A DNA stretch of 64,000 bases, taken from CAWAMR01 sp963783095. Its GTDB lineage: Bacteria > Planctomycetota > Planctomycetia > Gemmatales > Gemmataceae. A model generated the notes under the pieces. The model saw only the letters and a list, made by a program, of their open reading frames with translations, made no database searches and was not told the DNA's origin. Position 1 is the first letter of the stretch. Each line of letters opens with the position of its first letter. Positions 30,133 through 39,226 of this stretch are shown here, piece by piece. The translations under genes were made by a program, and so were the position numbers. The stretch covers positions 29,888 to 93,887 of the forward strand of contig CAWAMR010000005.1 of NCBI GenBank assembly GCA_963783095.1. The letters run 5' to 3'.

Positions 30133-30325
30133 CCCATCAATCCCATGCATGGGTTGGCCTCCGCCGGAAACCTGGCACGGATGGCGCGAACGTCCTCGGC
30201 GAATTCGTCGGCATCATCGCCCAACGAGGGAAGATTGCGCAAGAACGCGTTCAACTCGCCGACTGTGAGGGGCGCCTCGGCTCAGCCGGCGTCAGGCGGG
30301 CGATCACTTTATCATTCGGCATCTT
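30133..30325 (-). pseudogene. Remnant of a second Phd/YefM-like antitoxin
   Basis: The minus strand reads DKVIARLTPAEPR, then in a shifted frame LTVGELNAFLRNLPSLGDDA DEFAEDVRAIRARFPAEANP and the toxin start MGLMG. It matches the antitoxin at 27880-28149 closely in its middle and end but lacks the first 30 residues and has no PIN toxin: the toxin start runs into the DUF433-side sequence. It looks like a partial duplication that later acquired the IS element at its border. It also shows the original antitoxin end and so reveals the frameshift in the other copy. Confidence 0.8.
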
Positions 30326-30734
30326 TCTCCCTGCATCGACGATCTTTTCCACGTTGCCGTCGCTCAAACTTGCGCCTGCGAGCTTCCTTGCCCACGATCA
30401 TGAAGTAGTTCTCCGGCCAACCATCAGCTTCCAAGTGCGGCTCGCGAGGCTCGTAATAGTCCGCGTGCTGAGGGTTGCCAGTAGCCCGACAACATTGCTG
30501 CCACATCGGGATTGATTGACCTTGGTCCATCTCGAGGACTAAACGGTGGATGTGCCGCTGCGCAACCTCGCAACCTTGCTCCGGGTTAATGTCCCAGTCG
30601 AACGCGAGCGTGTGCCAGTACCAGCAATACCGACGCGGACACGATTCCCGCGTTAGCCGCTCCCGCGCCTGTTCCAACTCAGTTGGTGACGGCGTCACAC
30701 TCAGATGGATTCTTGCCCCAAGTGCTTTACCCAT
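30312..30734 (-). CDS. Hypothetical protein
   Basis: 140 residues, rich in Trp, His and Cys (SCPRRYCWYWHTLAFDWDIN, WQQCCRATGNPQHADYYEPR) with a very basic end (RRRKFERRQRGKDRRCREKD). No family recognised. AAGGC lies a few bases before the ATG. Its stop overlaps the decayed antitoxin, so it may have replaced the antitoxin start. The composition is plausible for a small regulatory or DNA-binding protein, but support is weak. Confidence 0.45.
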   Translation of the reverse strand: MGKALGARIHLSVTPSPTELEQARERLTRESCPRRYCWYWHTLAFDWDINPEQGCEVAQRHIHRLVLEMDQGQSIPMWQQCCRATGNPQHADYYEPREPHLEADGWPENYFMIVGKEARRRKFERRQRGKDRRCREKDAE

Positions 30735-30795
30735 GAATAAGCCTTCGGACTGGCCAACGAAAAGTTAATATTGCTCGTATGTTTCTACTCGCTAG

Positions 30796-32737
30796 TTAAT
30801 CGAATAAACGCAACTGAAATGCGCGTATTTCATCACCGTCACCGGCGACGATCGGCTCGCTGGCTCCTTTATCGGTATCATCGGATCCGATGGCAACGAC
30901 TCGGTAGGTCAACGACTTGCGTGGCGGTGCAGTGAAATCGACCCATTCCTGCGGGTTCTCGGGATCGCTCTGCACTTGCGGAGGTCGATAGGCGATTGCG
31001 TGCCATTTGCCGTCTCCGATGCGTCGGTCCACGCGGAAGCCGATCTCGTTTTCCGAGGCCTCGGTCCATACGATCCGGACAGCGTCGGTCTTGTAGAGAG
31101 TTGCCGTAACCTTCGCGGGCGGTTTTGGAGCGGCCGGCGGGCTGACTTTGACCGGCGCGGGCAGCCCTAGCTTTGCGATGGTCTTGTCGTCGGGCAGGAC
31201 GAAGCCGGATTTATTCGCGACGAACGAACAATCGGCCATCTTCACGTCGTTTCGCTTGACGGAATTGCCTACCCATCCGGTGGTTTGATTCCAGGCGATC
31301 AATAGGCCGTGACAATCGACATCGGAGCCGCCCATTGAACTGGCCGCACCGATGCCCGCGTGTGGATGTTATGGGTGATGGCCCAGGAGAAGATATTTGT
31401 GCCGCCATTGGCCCTGGCACAAATGCCTTCGCCGTCGCTGCCGGGTGATGATCCGGTGTTGTTGAACTTGTTCCCATCGACCCAGAGGTTTCGGCCCGCC
31501 AGATCGAAGGCCCGCGAGTGGTTGTCGGAACTCGCGACCGAAAGTTCATAGCCGTCGTGAGTCAAGACCCAGCCTGTCCCCAGATTGTAGACATCTGCGC
31601 CGCTCTTTAGATAGAGCCGTTCGTTTCGGTTGCCGGTGATTGTGACCCAGTTGCCGGCAATGTTGTAGCCTTTGTGTCCGTGGTTGAAGACATAGTTGTC
31701 GCGAACCACGATTCCTTCCTCGAAATAGCCGGGACACATGCCATCGTTGGCGGCCGACGCCAACATATCCTTGTTGATGTCGATGCCGCAGGTATTGCCG
31801 TAGTCGAACATCACAAACTTCTGAGCTTTTCCCTTGGCATTGGTATCCTGGCGATGGGTGAAGTTCTTCTTGCTGCGCGGGATAACGTTATTGGCCACCA
31901 GCACGCGCGAGCCATACGCGATAATCCGGCGCACATTGCGGAGAAGCTTCAAAGCCGTTCGGACCATAACCCGGATCGAGATAGTCGTCCAGAACTGCGG
32001 CATCGTCCAGAACGCAGCCGAAGACAAGCCTGCCCTCCACCCGCTCCCTTGTAGGTCTTTCCACCGCTAACGAACGCATCGAAAGGGTGTGTGCCCGATG
32101 AATCGCGGTCACTATAGCCTCCGGGCTTGAGCTTGTCGCTCATCGGTGTCTTGGCGGATCCCCAGTTCTTGCCCAACCAGTCGAGTTGCGGCCCAAAATT
32201 GATGGTGGCTCCTTGCAGATGCACCCAGGCGATCCCAACCATATTGATTTTCTTGATGTTTTTGAAATCGTCGGGCTGGAGACCAATCAGGTTAAAATCG
32301 CGAGGCACGCTGCCGCCGCCACGTTCGCGGAATCCGAAGACGAACTTGGTAGGCAAATCCAGTTTGCCGCCGCTGGCGATTTGCTTCTCGGCCGGCGGGT
32401 CGCCGCGAATGACGGTACCAGAGTAAAGGCTAAGTGGAACTCCCGGCTTCATGGTCGTGAAATCGTAAGTGCCGGCGGGATAATACATTACGCCACCACC
32501 TTCGGACAATTCCTTCCGGGCATTCTGGAACTTGTCGAATGCCGTCTTACCCTTGGGATAGGTTTTCATGTTGATGACCCGAGCCCAGCGGAAATCATCG
32601 GTCCAGGCCGGATAGCCTTCGGGGCCGGAATAGAAAGTAGCGACTGGATTGTCCTTGGGGTCAGCGCCACTCGCTACGGGCATCGAAAAAAAGAACACAA
32701 TCATGAGGGCAAGAGGACAGATACGGTGAGAAAACAT
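30796..32737 (-). CDS. Secreted right-handed beta-helix protein with C-terminal Fn3 domain (about 3 frameshifts)
   Basis: Start at ATG 32737, with AGAGG upstream and a signal peptide (FSHRICPLALMIVFFFSMPV ASGA). The body resembles pectate-lyase or alginate-epimerase type beta-helices: GGGVMYYPAGTYDFTTMKPG, GTVIRGD, then NDGMCPGYFEEGIVVRDNYV, KGYNIAGNWVTITGNRNERL and SDGEGICARANGG. A linker (SPPAAPKPPAKV) leads to a fibronectin type III domain (ATLYKTDAVRIVWTEASENE and YRVVAIGSDDTDKG). Frame breaks lie near 32010, 31930 and 31340. Substrate is probably a polysaccharide; the active-site acids cannot be placed with confidence. Confidence 0.72.
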
Positions 32738-32861
32738 GGATACCTCTTCAACGGGAGGCAAACGGAAAAGTGATAGGTGAAAGTATACCGCAGGAGGAAT
32801 TGACAGGCTAGTTATTTTGCCAGCCCGATAGGCCATTTCATAATTCGCTGCTGGGTCTTTG

Positions 32862-33035
32862 ATCTTCATCTTCATCTTCATCTTCATCTTCATCTTCATC
32901 TTCATCTTCATCTTCATCTTCATCTTCATCTTCATCTTCATCTTCATCTTCATCTTACTTGTGATGCTTAGTCAAATTGCGCGAACGAAGATTAGGATGA
33001 AGATGAAGATGAAGATGAAGATTAGGATGAGGAAT
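32862..33035. repeat. Hexanucleotide-repeat element, copy 1
   Basis: About 16 perfect copies of ATCTTC (32862-32956), a spacer containing TCAAATTGCGCGAACGAAG, then the reverse motif GATGAA in about four copies (32998-33023) and GATGAGGAATCGGA. The two arms are complementary, so the element can form a long hairpin. A second copy with the same spacer is at 33481-33595, in the same orientation, on the other side of a four-helix-bundle gene. Confidence 0.92.
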
Positions 33036-33070
33036 CGGAAGAAGGCCGGATAGCCTACGGGCAGGCCATT

Positions 33071-33475
33071 TCATGTTTCGCTGCTGGGCTTCTCGTATTC
33101 GCGCGTTGAATTACGCTTGATGAGGCCAAATAGCATTCGAACAATACTTTCAAGACGATTCTTGCCGGCTTGGATCTGCTCGGCAGCGCATTTCTTTTTT
33201 GCCACCAGAACGTCAAGGCTGGCAGCACATTCGAGCGCTGAGCCATGCGCTATGTCGAAGAAACGACACCGATCCTTCGCCGTATATTTGCCGTTACCTT
33301 CAGCGATATTTAGCGGGATAGAAATCGACGCCCGCTCAAGCTGATCCTTGATATCTCCGACTCTGGGAAGCGTTTCGAGAAGATCCGAAAGCCAGGCAAT
33401 AAACCCGATGGCTTCCTGATAAACCGCCAATTTCTCGTGACCGAACGACGATTGCTCCACGATTTCTCCTCCCAT
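33071..33475 (-). CDS. Four-helix-bundle protein (23S rRNA intervening-sequence protein family)
   Basis: 134 residues. Core motifs match the family strongly: KLAVYQEAIGFIAWLSDLLE, ASISIPLNIAEGNGKYTAKD, RCRFFDIAHGSALECAASLD. Members of TIGR02436 occur inside 23S rRNA intervening sequences, as the Avd partner of diversity-generating retroelements, and as orphans in many genomes; no rRNA or reverse transcriptase is nearby, so this is an orphan. The probable ribosome site (GATGAGG) is part of the flanking hexanucleotide element, so the repeat may set translation. Cationic helical bundles of this type bind nucleic acid, but the role is unknown. Confidence 0.85.
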   Translation of the reverse strand: MGGEIVEQSSFGHEKLAVYQEAIGFIAWLSDLLETLPRVGDIKDQLERASISIPLNIAEGNGKYTAKDRCRFFDIAHGSALECAASLDVLVAKKKCAAEQIQAGKNRLESIVRMLFGLIKRNSTREYEKPSSET

Positions 33476-33480
33476 GCGAC

Positions 33481-33595
33481 CTCATCCTCATCTTCATCTT
33501 CATCCTCATCTTACTCATAATACTTATTCAAATTGCACGAACGAAGATTAGCATGAGGATAACGATGAAGATGAGGATGAAGATGAGGAATCGGA
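33481..33595. repeat. Hexanucleotide-repeat element, copy 2
   Basis: Shorter copy of the element at 32862: CATCTTCATCTTCATCCTCA on the left, spacer with TCAAATTGCACGAACGAAG, and GATGAAGATGAGGATGAAG on the right, ending GATGAGGAATCGGAG. The spacers of the two copies differ at only a few positions. It directly abuts the start of the four-helix-bundle gene. Confidence 0.9.
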
Positions 33596-33610
33596 GGACC
33601 GTCCCCGATG

Positions 33611-35454
33611 CTATTCAACGGTCACGCTCTTCGCAAGGTTTCGCGGCTTATCCACATCGCAGCCGCGAAGCAGTGCCATGTGATAGGCGAGCAATTGCAA
33701 CGGAATCGCGCGTCACCAGCGGTTGCAGATACTCCGGCACATCGGGAACATAGATCACATCATCTGCCTTCGCTTCGATGTGTTCCGCGGCTCGATCACC
33801 TTCCGAAGCGATAGCGATGACCGGTCCGCCGCGGGCTTTGACCTCTTCGAGATTGCTCATCACCTTGTCGAAAATCGATCCGCGCGGCACCAGGAAGATC
33901 GACGGCGTGTCTGCTCATCGACCAGGGCGATCGGTCCATGCTTCATCTCGGCAGCAGGGTAGCCCTCGGCATGGATGTAGCTGATTTCTTTCAGCTTCAG
34001 AGCGCCTTCGAGCGCCACCGGATAGAGATACTGCCGGCCCATGTACAGCATGTTGTTGACGCCGTGATACTTCTCGGCGATGCGCTGGACGCGTCGTGAC
34101 AGCGCAGCGTCTTGCGGATCAATCGGGCATGGCGCGCAGTTCCTCGATCATCTTCGCGCCTTGAATGCTCGATAGATGCCGCGTGCGGCCGAAGAACAGA
34201 GCCAGCATCGCCAGCACCGTCACCTGCGACGTGAACGCCTTGGTGCTGGCGACGCCGATTTCGGGGCCGGCATGCAGATAGACGCCGCCATCGGCCTCGC
34301 GGGCGATGGTGCTGCCGACGACGTTGCAAATCGCCAGCGTTGGGTGGCCCTTGCGCTTCGATTCGCGCAGTGCGGCCAGCGTATCCGCCGTCTCGCCCGA
34401 CTGCGTGATGGCGATGACGATGGTGTTGCTGATCGACGGGCGGATTGCGATAGCGGAACTCGCTGGCGTATTCGACCTCGACGGGAATCCGGGCGAACTC
34501 CTCGAACAGGTATTCGCCGACAATGCCCGCGTGATAACTGGTGCCGCAGGCGGTCAAGATAATGCGGTCGATCCGGCGCAGTTGCTTGGGGTCGAGGTTC
34601 AAGCCGCCGAAATGGGCCGAGGCATCGGGATCGCTCAGCCGACCGCGCATCGCATTCTCGATCGTTTCCGGCTGCTCGTAAATCTCCTTGAGCATGTAGT
34701 GCGGAAAGCCGCCGTGTCGGTTTCGGTCGGTGTCCATCTCGACGGATTGAACGTGGGCACTCGACTCGGGTTCTTTCGGCGTCGTAGACATGCCATTCAT
34801 CCTGGCTCAGAACGCGAGCTGATGGTCCTGAAGGAAAACGACTTTTTCGGTTTTGCCGGCCAGCGCGATCGGATCGCTGGCGAGAAAATGCTCGCCGTCG
34901 ACCGATGCCGACGACCAGCGGGCTGCCGAGCCGAGCACCGACGACGACGTCCGGATTGCGCGGGCTGACCACGGCGAGGCCATAAGTTCCCTTCAGCATA
35001 CCGAGACCTTGCGCACGGCTTCGACGAGATCGCCGTTGAGATGGTGGGCGATAGTTGAGCGATGACTTCCGTATCGGTCTGACTGTGAAACTGACCCCTT
35101 CGGCCTGAAGTTGCTTCTTGAGGACGGAGTAGTTCTCGATGACGCCGTTATGCACGACGGCGACACGCCGTCGCCGGTGCCGGCGATATGCGGATGGGCG
35201 TTAATATCGTTGGCCGGGCCGTGCGTTGCCCAGCGCGTATGACTGATACCCAGACAGCCTGGAATGGGCTTGAGCCGGACATGCGTCGCTAAGTTCGCTG
35301 ACTCGCCCGGCTTTCTTGCGAAGATGCAGATGTCGTCCGGTGACGGTCGCCATGCCGGCGCTGTCGTAACCGCGATATTCCAGACGGCGAAGACCATCCA
35401 GCAGTAAAGGCTGCGCGTTTCCCGCCTTCCAACGTATCCGATAATTCCACACAT
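33611..35454 (-). pseudogene. glmS: glmS, glutamine-fructose-6-phosphate aminotransferase (many frameshifts)
   Basis: Starts MCGIIGYVG, with Cys2 as the amidotransferase nucleophile, and ends LAKSVTVE-stop at 33611; the total span equals that of an intact gene. Conserved pieces appear in order but in changing frames: LLLDGLRRLEYRGYDSAGM, LGISHTRWATHG, HNGVIENYSVLKKQLQAEGV, GLGMLKGTYGLAVV, DEWHVYDAERTRVECP, GTSYHAGIVGEYLFEE, GVASTKAFTSQVTVLAML and AYHMALLRGCDVDKPRNLAK. I count at least eight breaks. GlmS makes glucosamine-6-phosphate for the cell envelope. Either this stretch is very poorly sequenced or a second glmS exists. No glmS ribozyme is seen. Confidence 0.85.
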
Positions 35455-35735
35455 AGTTCGCCCTGCTCCGAATGCGAATGGTCAAATGTTGGGAGAGAAG
35501 TTAGTGAGTATAAATAAACCCATAAGTGTGCGAAACCCCAAACTCGATCAAATCAAAATCGATGTTCCACGTCGAACATCTTCATTTTCCCCTTCGCGAC
35601 ATTCTGACATACATCTGATAGAAGCGCATTTTTTGTTGCAATTTGTAGCATGTCCCTTCACATCATAATTTGTTTGGTTATCCAATCGTTGATGCGTAAG
35701 CCAGTTTTTGTAGCAATTTGTAGCGTCTGCGCCCG

Positions 35736-35909
35736 GTTTCGGGCCCTCATCTGAAAGTAACTTCGCCAGAATATCAAATCAATAATCGTTGGATTGAGGC
35801 GAAGTTTCTTGGAAGCGCTGTGCCGACAGTTTCGGGCCCTCATCTGAAAGTAACTTCGCCAGAATATCAAATCAATAATCGTTGGATTGAGGCGAAGTTT
35901 CTTGGAAGC
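35736..35909 (+). repeat. Tandem 93-bp duplication of module B
   Basis: Two nearly identical units, starting at 35736 and 35829 (period 93). This subtype has stem AACTTCGCC pairing with GGCGAAGTT, while the later B copies use GCCAA with TTGGC and AAGAAC with GTTCTT. Both subtypes keep the pairing although the bases differ. Confidence 0.85.
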
Positions 35910-36654
35910 ATGGGATCGGTAATTCGTTTGTTCGCATTTGCGATCATCGATGTACAAACCGATTTTTGTAGCAATTTGTAGCATGACCATTCGCCGACTC
36001 GTTTGTTTGGTTATTCAATCGTTGATCAGCAAAGCCAAATCGTGTAGCAATTTGTAGCGTCTGCGCCCGTTTCGGGCCCTCATCAGCAAGAACTTCGCCA
36101 ATCCATCAAATCGATAAGCGTTTGATTGGCTTTAGTTCTTGGAAGCATGCCATTCAGCAATTCGTTTGTTCGCATTTACGATCGTTGATGTACTGTCCAA
36201 TTGTTGTAGCAATTTGTAGCGTCTGCGCCCGGTTTCGGGCCCTCATCAGCAAGAACTTCGCCAATCCATCAAATCGATAAGCGTTTGATTGGCTTTAGTT
36301 CTTGGAAGCATGGCACGGTTTCGGGCCCTCATCAGCAAGAACTTCGCCAATCCATCAAATCGATAAGCGTTGATTGGCATTTAGTTTTTGGAAGCAACAT
36401 GGCAGGCGGGAACGCCTACCCCACGTAAAGGAAACATGCACAAACCAATTTTTGTAGCAATTTGTAGCGTCTGGCCCGATGTTCGGGCCTCATCAGCAAG
36501 AACTTCGCCAATCCATCAAATCGATAAGCGTTTGATTGGCTTTAGTTCTTGGAAGCAGCCCAGCCCGACGGACGGCCCCTTTCACTAAAGAACCTCGTCA
36601 GTGTATCAAATGAATAATCGTTTGACCCACTGCAAGTAATACTCAACGCGGGTA

Positions 36655-36890
36655 AAAAAGAGACATTCACACTTGCGATACGATTCCGCTGCCCGCCCGC
36701 CAAAACCAGCCTCGAAGCCATCGGGTGGAGCCTCGCTGGCGCAGTCGGGTTAACAACGACCCTGCGGTGTTCTGGTCTCTGGGAATGCAGTTGTATCGTT
36801 AACCCGACGCGCCAGCAAGGATCCAGCCGATGGCTTCGAGGCTGGTTTCTGACACACCGAGAACGGCTCATACTTTACCGCGTGAAGCAT
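36655..36890. repeat. Long hairpin unit E1 in the array
   Basis: Opens with GAGACATTCACACTTGCG, then an imperfect inverted repeat with arms of about 55 bp: left CCAGCCTCGAAGCCATCGG through CTGGCGCAGTCGGGTTAA, right TTAACCCGACGCGCCAG through CCGATGGCTTCGAGGCTGG. Closes with CTCATACTTTACCGCGTGAA. The outer arm is perfect over 19 bp. Confidence 0.85.
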
Positions 36891-36904
36891 ACACTCGACG
36901 TGGT

Positions 36905-37126
36905 CGAAAATGAGACATTCTCGCATTCGCGAAGACCGGCCTTGCCTTCGGCATCGGCAGGATCCTCGCTAACGCATCGGGTTAGTGTCAATCTCGCGCT
37001 TTGTCAGGAAAAAAACGGCAGACTATACACCAACCCGACGCGTTAGCAAGGATCCTGCCGATGCCGAAAGCGAGGCCGACGCTTGCCATAGCGAAGCCTC
37101 ATTCTCTACCGCGTGCAGCATATATG
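36905..37126. repeat. Long hairpin unit E2 in the array
   Basis: Second unit with the same borders (GAGACATTCTCGCATTCGCG and CTCATTCTCTACCGCGTGCA). Arms: GCCTTCGGCATCGGCAGGAT through CTAACGCATCGGGTTAG, and CAACCCGACGCGTTAG through GGATCCTGCCGATGCCGAAA. CTAACGC/GCGTTAG here replaces CTGGCGC/GCGCCAG of E1, so both strands changed together. Confidence 0.85.
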
Positions 37127-37544
37127 GAAGCGATTTGTAGCATCGCGTTCACTGTCTCGCTTGCTTGGTTATTCAATCGTTGATTCGCAATCGAAATTTT
37201 GTAGCAATCTGTAGCACGGCTTCGGAAATTCGTTCGTCCGCGAGTGCGATCATTGATGTACAAACCGATTTTTGTAGCAATTTGTAGCGTCTGCGCCAGT
37301 TTTCGGGCCCTCATCAGCAAAAACGTCGCCAATCCATCAAATCGATAAGCGTTTGATTGGCTTTGGTTCTTGGAATCACACAACCACATCACCCTCTAGT
37401 ATAGTGTACATATTTTCAAATATCAAGCCTATTGGGCCATCGCCGGCATATCCGGCTAACGGGCAATCGGGGCAAAAGGAAGGGGTCATTTTGGCCCGCG
37501 TGGAGAATAAGATGAGGCTGGGGCGATGACTTTCAGCGTCTGAG

Positions 37545-39063
37545 CTACTTGAGTTTCGCATTGATCGACTTTAGCTTTTTGATGGCCTCCGCATTGCCTT
37601 GATCCGCAGCTTTGCCACCCACTCGACGGCCTTTCCCACGTTCTTCTCCACGCCGTTCCCGAAGTAGTAGCAGTCTGCCACCGCTAATTGAGCCTCCGCG
37701 TGCCCGCCTTCAGCAGATTTAAGATACCATTCAAACGCTGCTTTTGGATCTTCCTTTACCCCCCGACCATTCTCGTAACAGATGCCCAGGTTATATTGAG
37801 CTGGAAAACACCCTTGGGCCGCAGCCTTTCTGAACCACTCGACGGCTACTTTTTCATCTTTATCGACCCCCTTTCCATCCTGGTAACAATCCCCAAGGTT
37901 ACTCTGCGCATTCATATTTCCGTGTTCGGCACTTTCCCGAAACCATTGAACCGCCGATTTTAAGTCCTTATCTACCCCGATTCCCTGGGAATAGCAGACG
38001 CCCAGATTGTATGCCGCAGCAGCATGGTGTTGCTCCGCAGCCTTGCGCAACCACAACGTGGCAGTTTTGGCATCCTTCTCGACTCCGACACCCAACAAGT
38101 AGCAATTGCCAAGATCCTTCTGGCCGTTGGCATAACCCTGTTCGGCAGACTTGCGAAACCATGTAACCGCTGCCTTGACATCTTTTTCCACGCCGCGACC
38201 GTGGAAATAACATGCGCCGAGTTCGTCCTGTGCCTGGGGAAGCTCTCCTTCGGCAGCTTTCCGAAACCAATCCGCAGCGGTTTTCTCATCCTTTGGCACG
38301 CCGTCGCCCCGCCGACAACATTGACCGAGATTATACTGAGCAACGGGGTAACCTTGATCGGCAGCCTTACGAGTCCACAGAACCCCCGTACTGAGATCTT
38401 TCTCTACCCCTGCGCCAACGATATAGCAATGACCAGGGCAGTTTGAGCCCCGGAAACTCCTCGTTTGGCAGCCTTGCGATACCACAAAACAGCCTCGCTC
38501 GGATCTTTCTCTACGCCTTCGCCAAGGAGATAACAACCACCGAGGTAATATTCGGCCAATCCATCCTTCTGTTCTGCTGCCTTGCGCACCCAAGCGATAC
38601 CTTCTTGTACATCCTTTTCCACCCCGTCGCCACGCAGGTAACGCGATCCAAGGCTCCTTTGAGCAGTCGCATATCCCTGTTCAGCGGCTTTCCGAAACAA
38701 CTCGACAGCTTCTTTCGGATTCGGTGGAATGCCTGCACCTACTTCCAGCGCCCTCCCCAAGAGATATTGACCGATCGGGGAGCCTCGTTTGGCCGCTGCT
38801 TTCCAGGCTTCTAATCGATCCTTCGCAACTTTCTTGATGTAGCCTACTGAACCCTTTCCACTCGCCACGAGTTTGTTGACCTCATCCATGTCCAACTGGA
38901 GCTTTTTGTCCGCTTGGGTAGCCGGCGTTTCCTCAGCGCCGGAAGCGCGATTTTCGGAACACACGAGCATCGTTGCCGCGATGAGCAATCCGGCAATAAA
39001 CGTAATGCACGGAAGGAAGCTGGCAAAAGCGTAGGTCAGTCTGGAAGGTGATTGAGATAACAT
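37545..39063 (-). CDS. Sel1-repeat (SLR) protein with signal anchor (two frameshifts)
   Basis: About 500 residues. Start ATG 39063 with GGAGG seven bases upstream. N-terminal membrane or signal segment (ITFIAGLLIAATMLVCSENR), then about 11 Sel1 repeats of 36 residues with the pattern A-x-x-x-L-G-x-x-Y-x-x-G-x-G-V-x-K-D (AQRSLGSRYLRGDGVEKD, NAQSNLGDCYQDGKGVDKDE). Sel1 arrays form alpha solenoids that hold protein partners, often in envelope stress or signalling. Frame breaks: near 38435, and near 37600, where AADQGNAEAIKKLKSINAKL restores the family ending and moves the stop to 37545. Array copies make frameshift repair unambiguous. The partner is unknown. Confidence 0.85.
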
Positions 39064-39226
39064 GGTCGGAACCTCCAGAATTGGAGTTGGAAATCAGATA
39101 GGGGAAGGATGGCTGATGGCCTTCGTCGGCATCGCCAATGAGGCCGAGATAATGCTTCCCGACAATTGCGATGTGATAAATACACAAATTGGGCAATTGG
39201 TTCAATCTGAAATGTTTTTGCGCAAT

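Larger units (their letters stand above)
35632..37375. repeat. Array of structured non-coding repeats
   Basis: About 1.75 kb without a gene, between glmS and the Sel1 gene. Module A, TTTGTAGCAATTTGTAGC (two direct copies of TTTGTAGC at a 10-bp period), occurs at 35632, 35707, 35965, 36041, 36203, 36451, 37198 and 37271. Module B begins at a small hairpin (GCCCG-GTTT-CGGGC), then CTCATCAGC or CTCATCTG, then a long imperfect hairpin ending CTTGGAAGC; clear copies begin near 35733, 35828, 36066, 36228, 36315, 36474 and 37294, with a decayed one near 36575. Modules C (CGTTTGTTCGCATTTGCGAT) and D (TTGGTTATTCAATCGTTGAT) alternate before A. ORFs in the array are artefacts of the repeats. Confidence 0.88.

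Noticed and set aside
35455..35631. glmS-type ribozyme or riboswitch upstream of glmS.
   Set aside because: The short leader shows no conserved core; the array further upstream has a different structure.
35658..35990. ORF on the minus strand inside the repeat array, with repeated peptides.
   Set aside because: It is created by the repeats; the same peptide pieces appear in several frames and no protein family or ribosome site is visible.
36066..36310. On the minus strand module B contains CTGATGA, GGGCCC and GAAA in order, recalling a hammerhead ribozyme core.
   Set aside because: The middle stem would be only GGGCCC without a loop, the expected NUH triplet before the first stem is not properly paired (CTTCC instead of GUC), and two of the B copies read CAGATGA. 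Not a supported hammerhead.
35632..37375. CRISPR array.
   Set aside because: Repeats are modular and structured, of unequal length and spacing, and no cas genes are nearby.
35632..37375. Integron attC array.
   Set aside because: No integrase, no cassette genes, and no RYYYAAC/GTTRRRY pairs at the hairpin ends.
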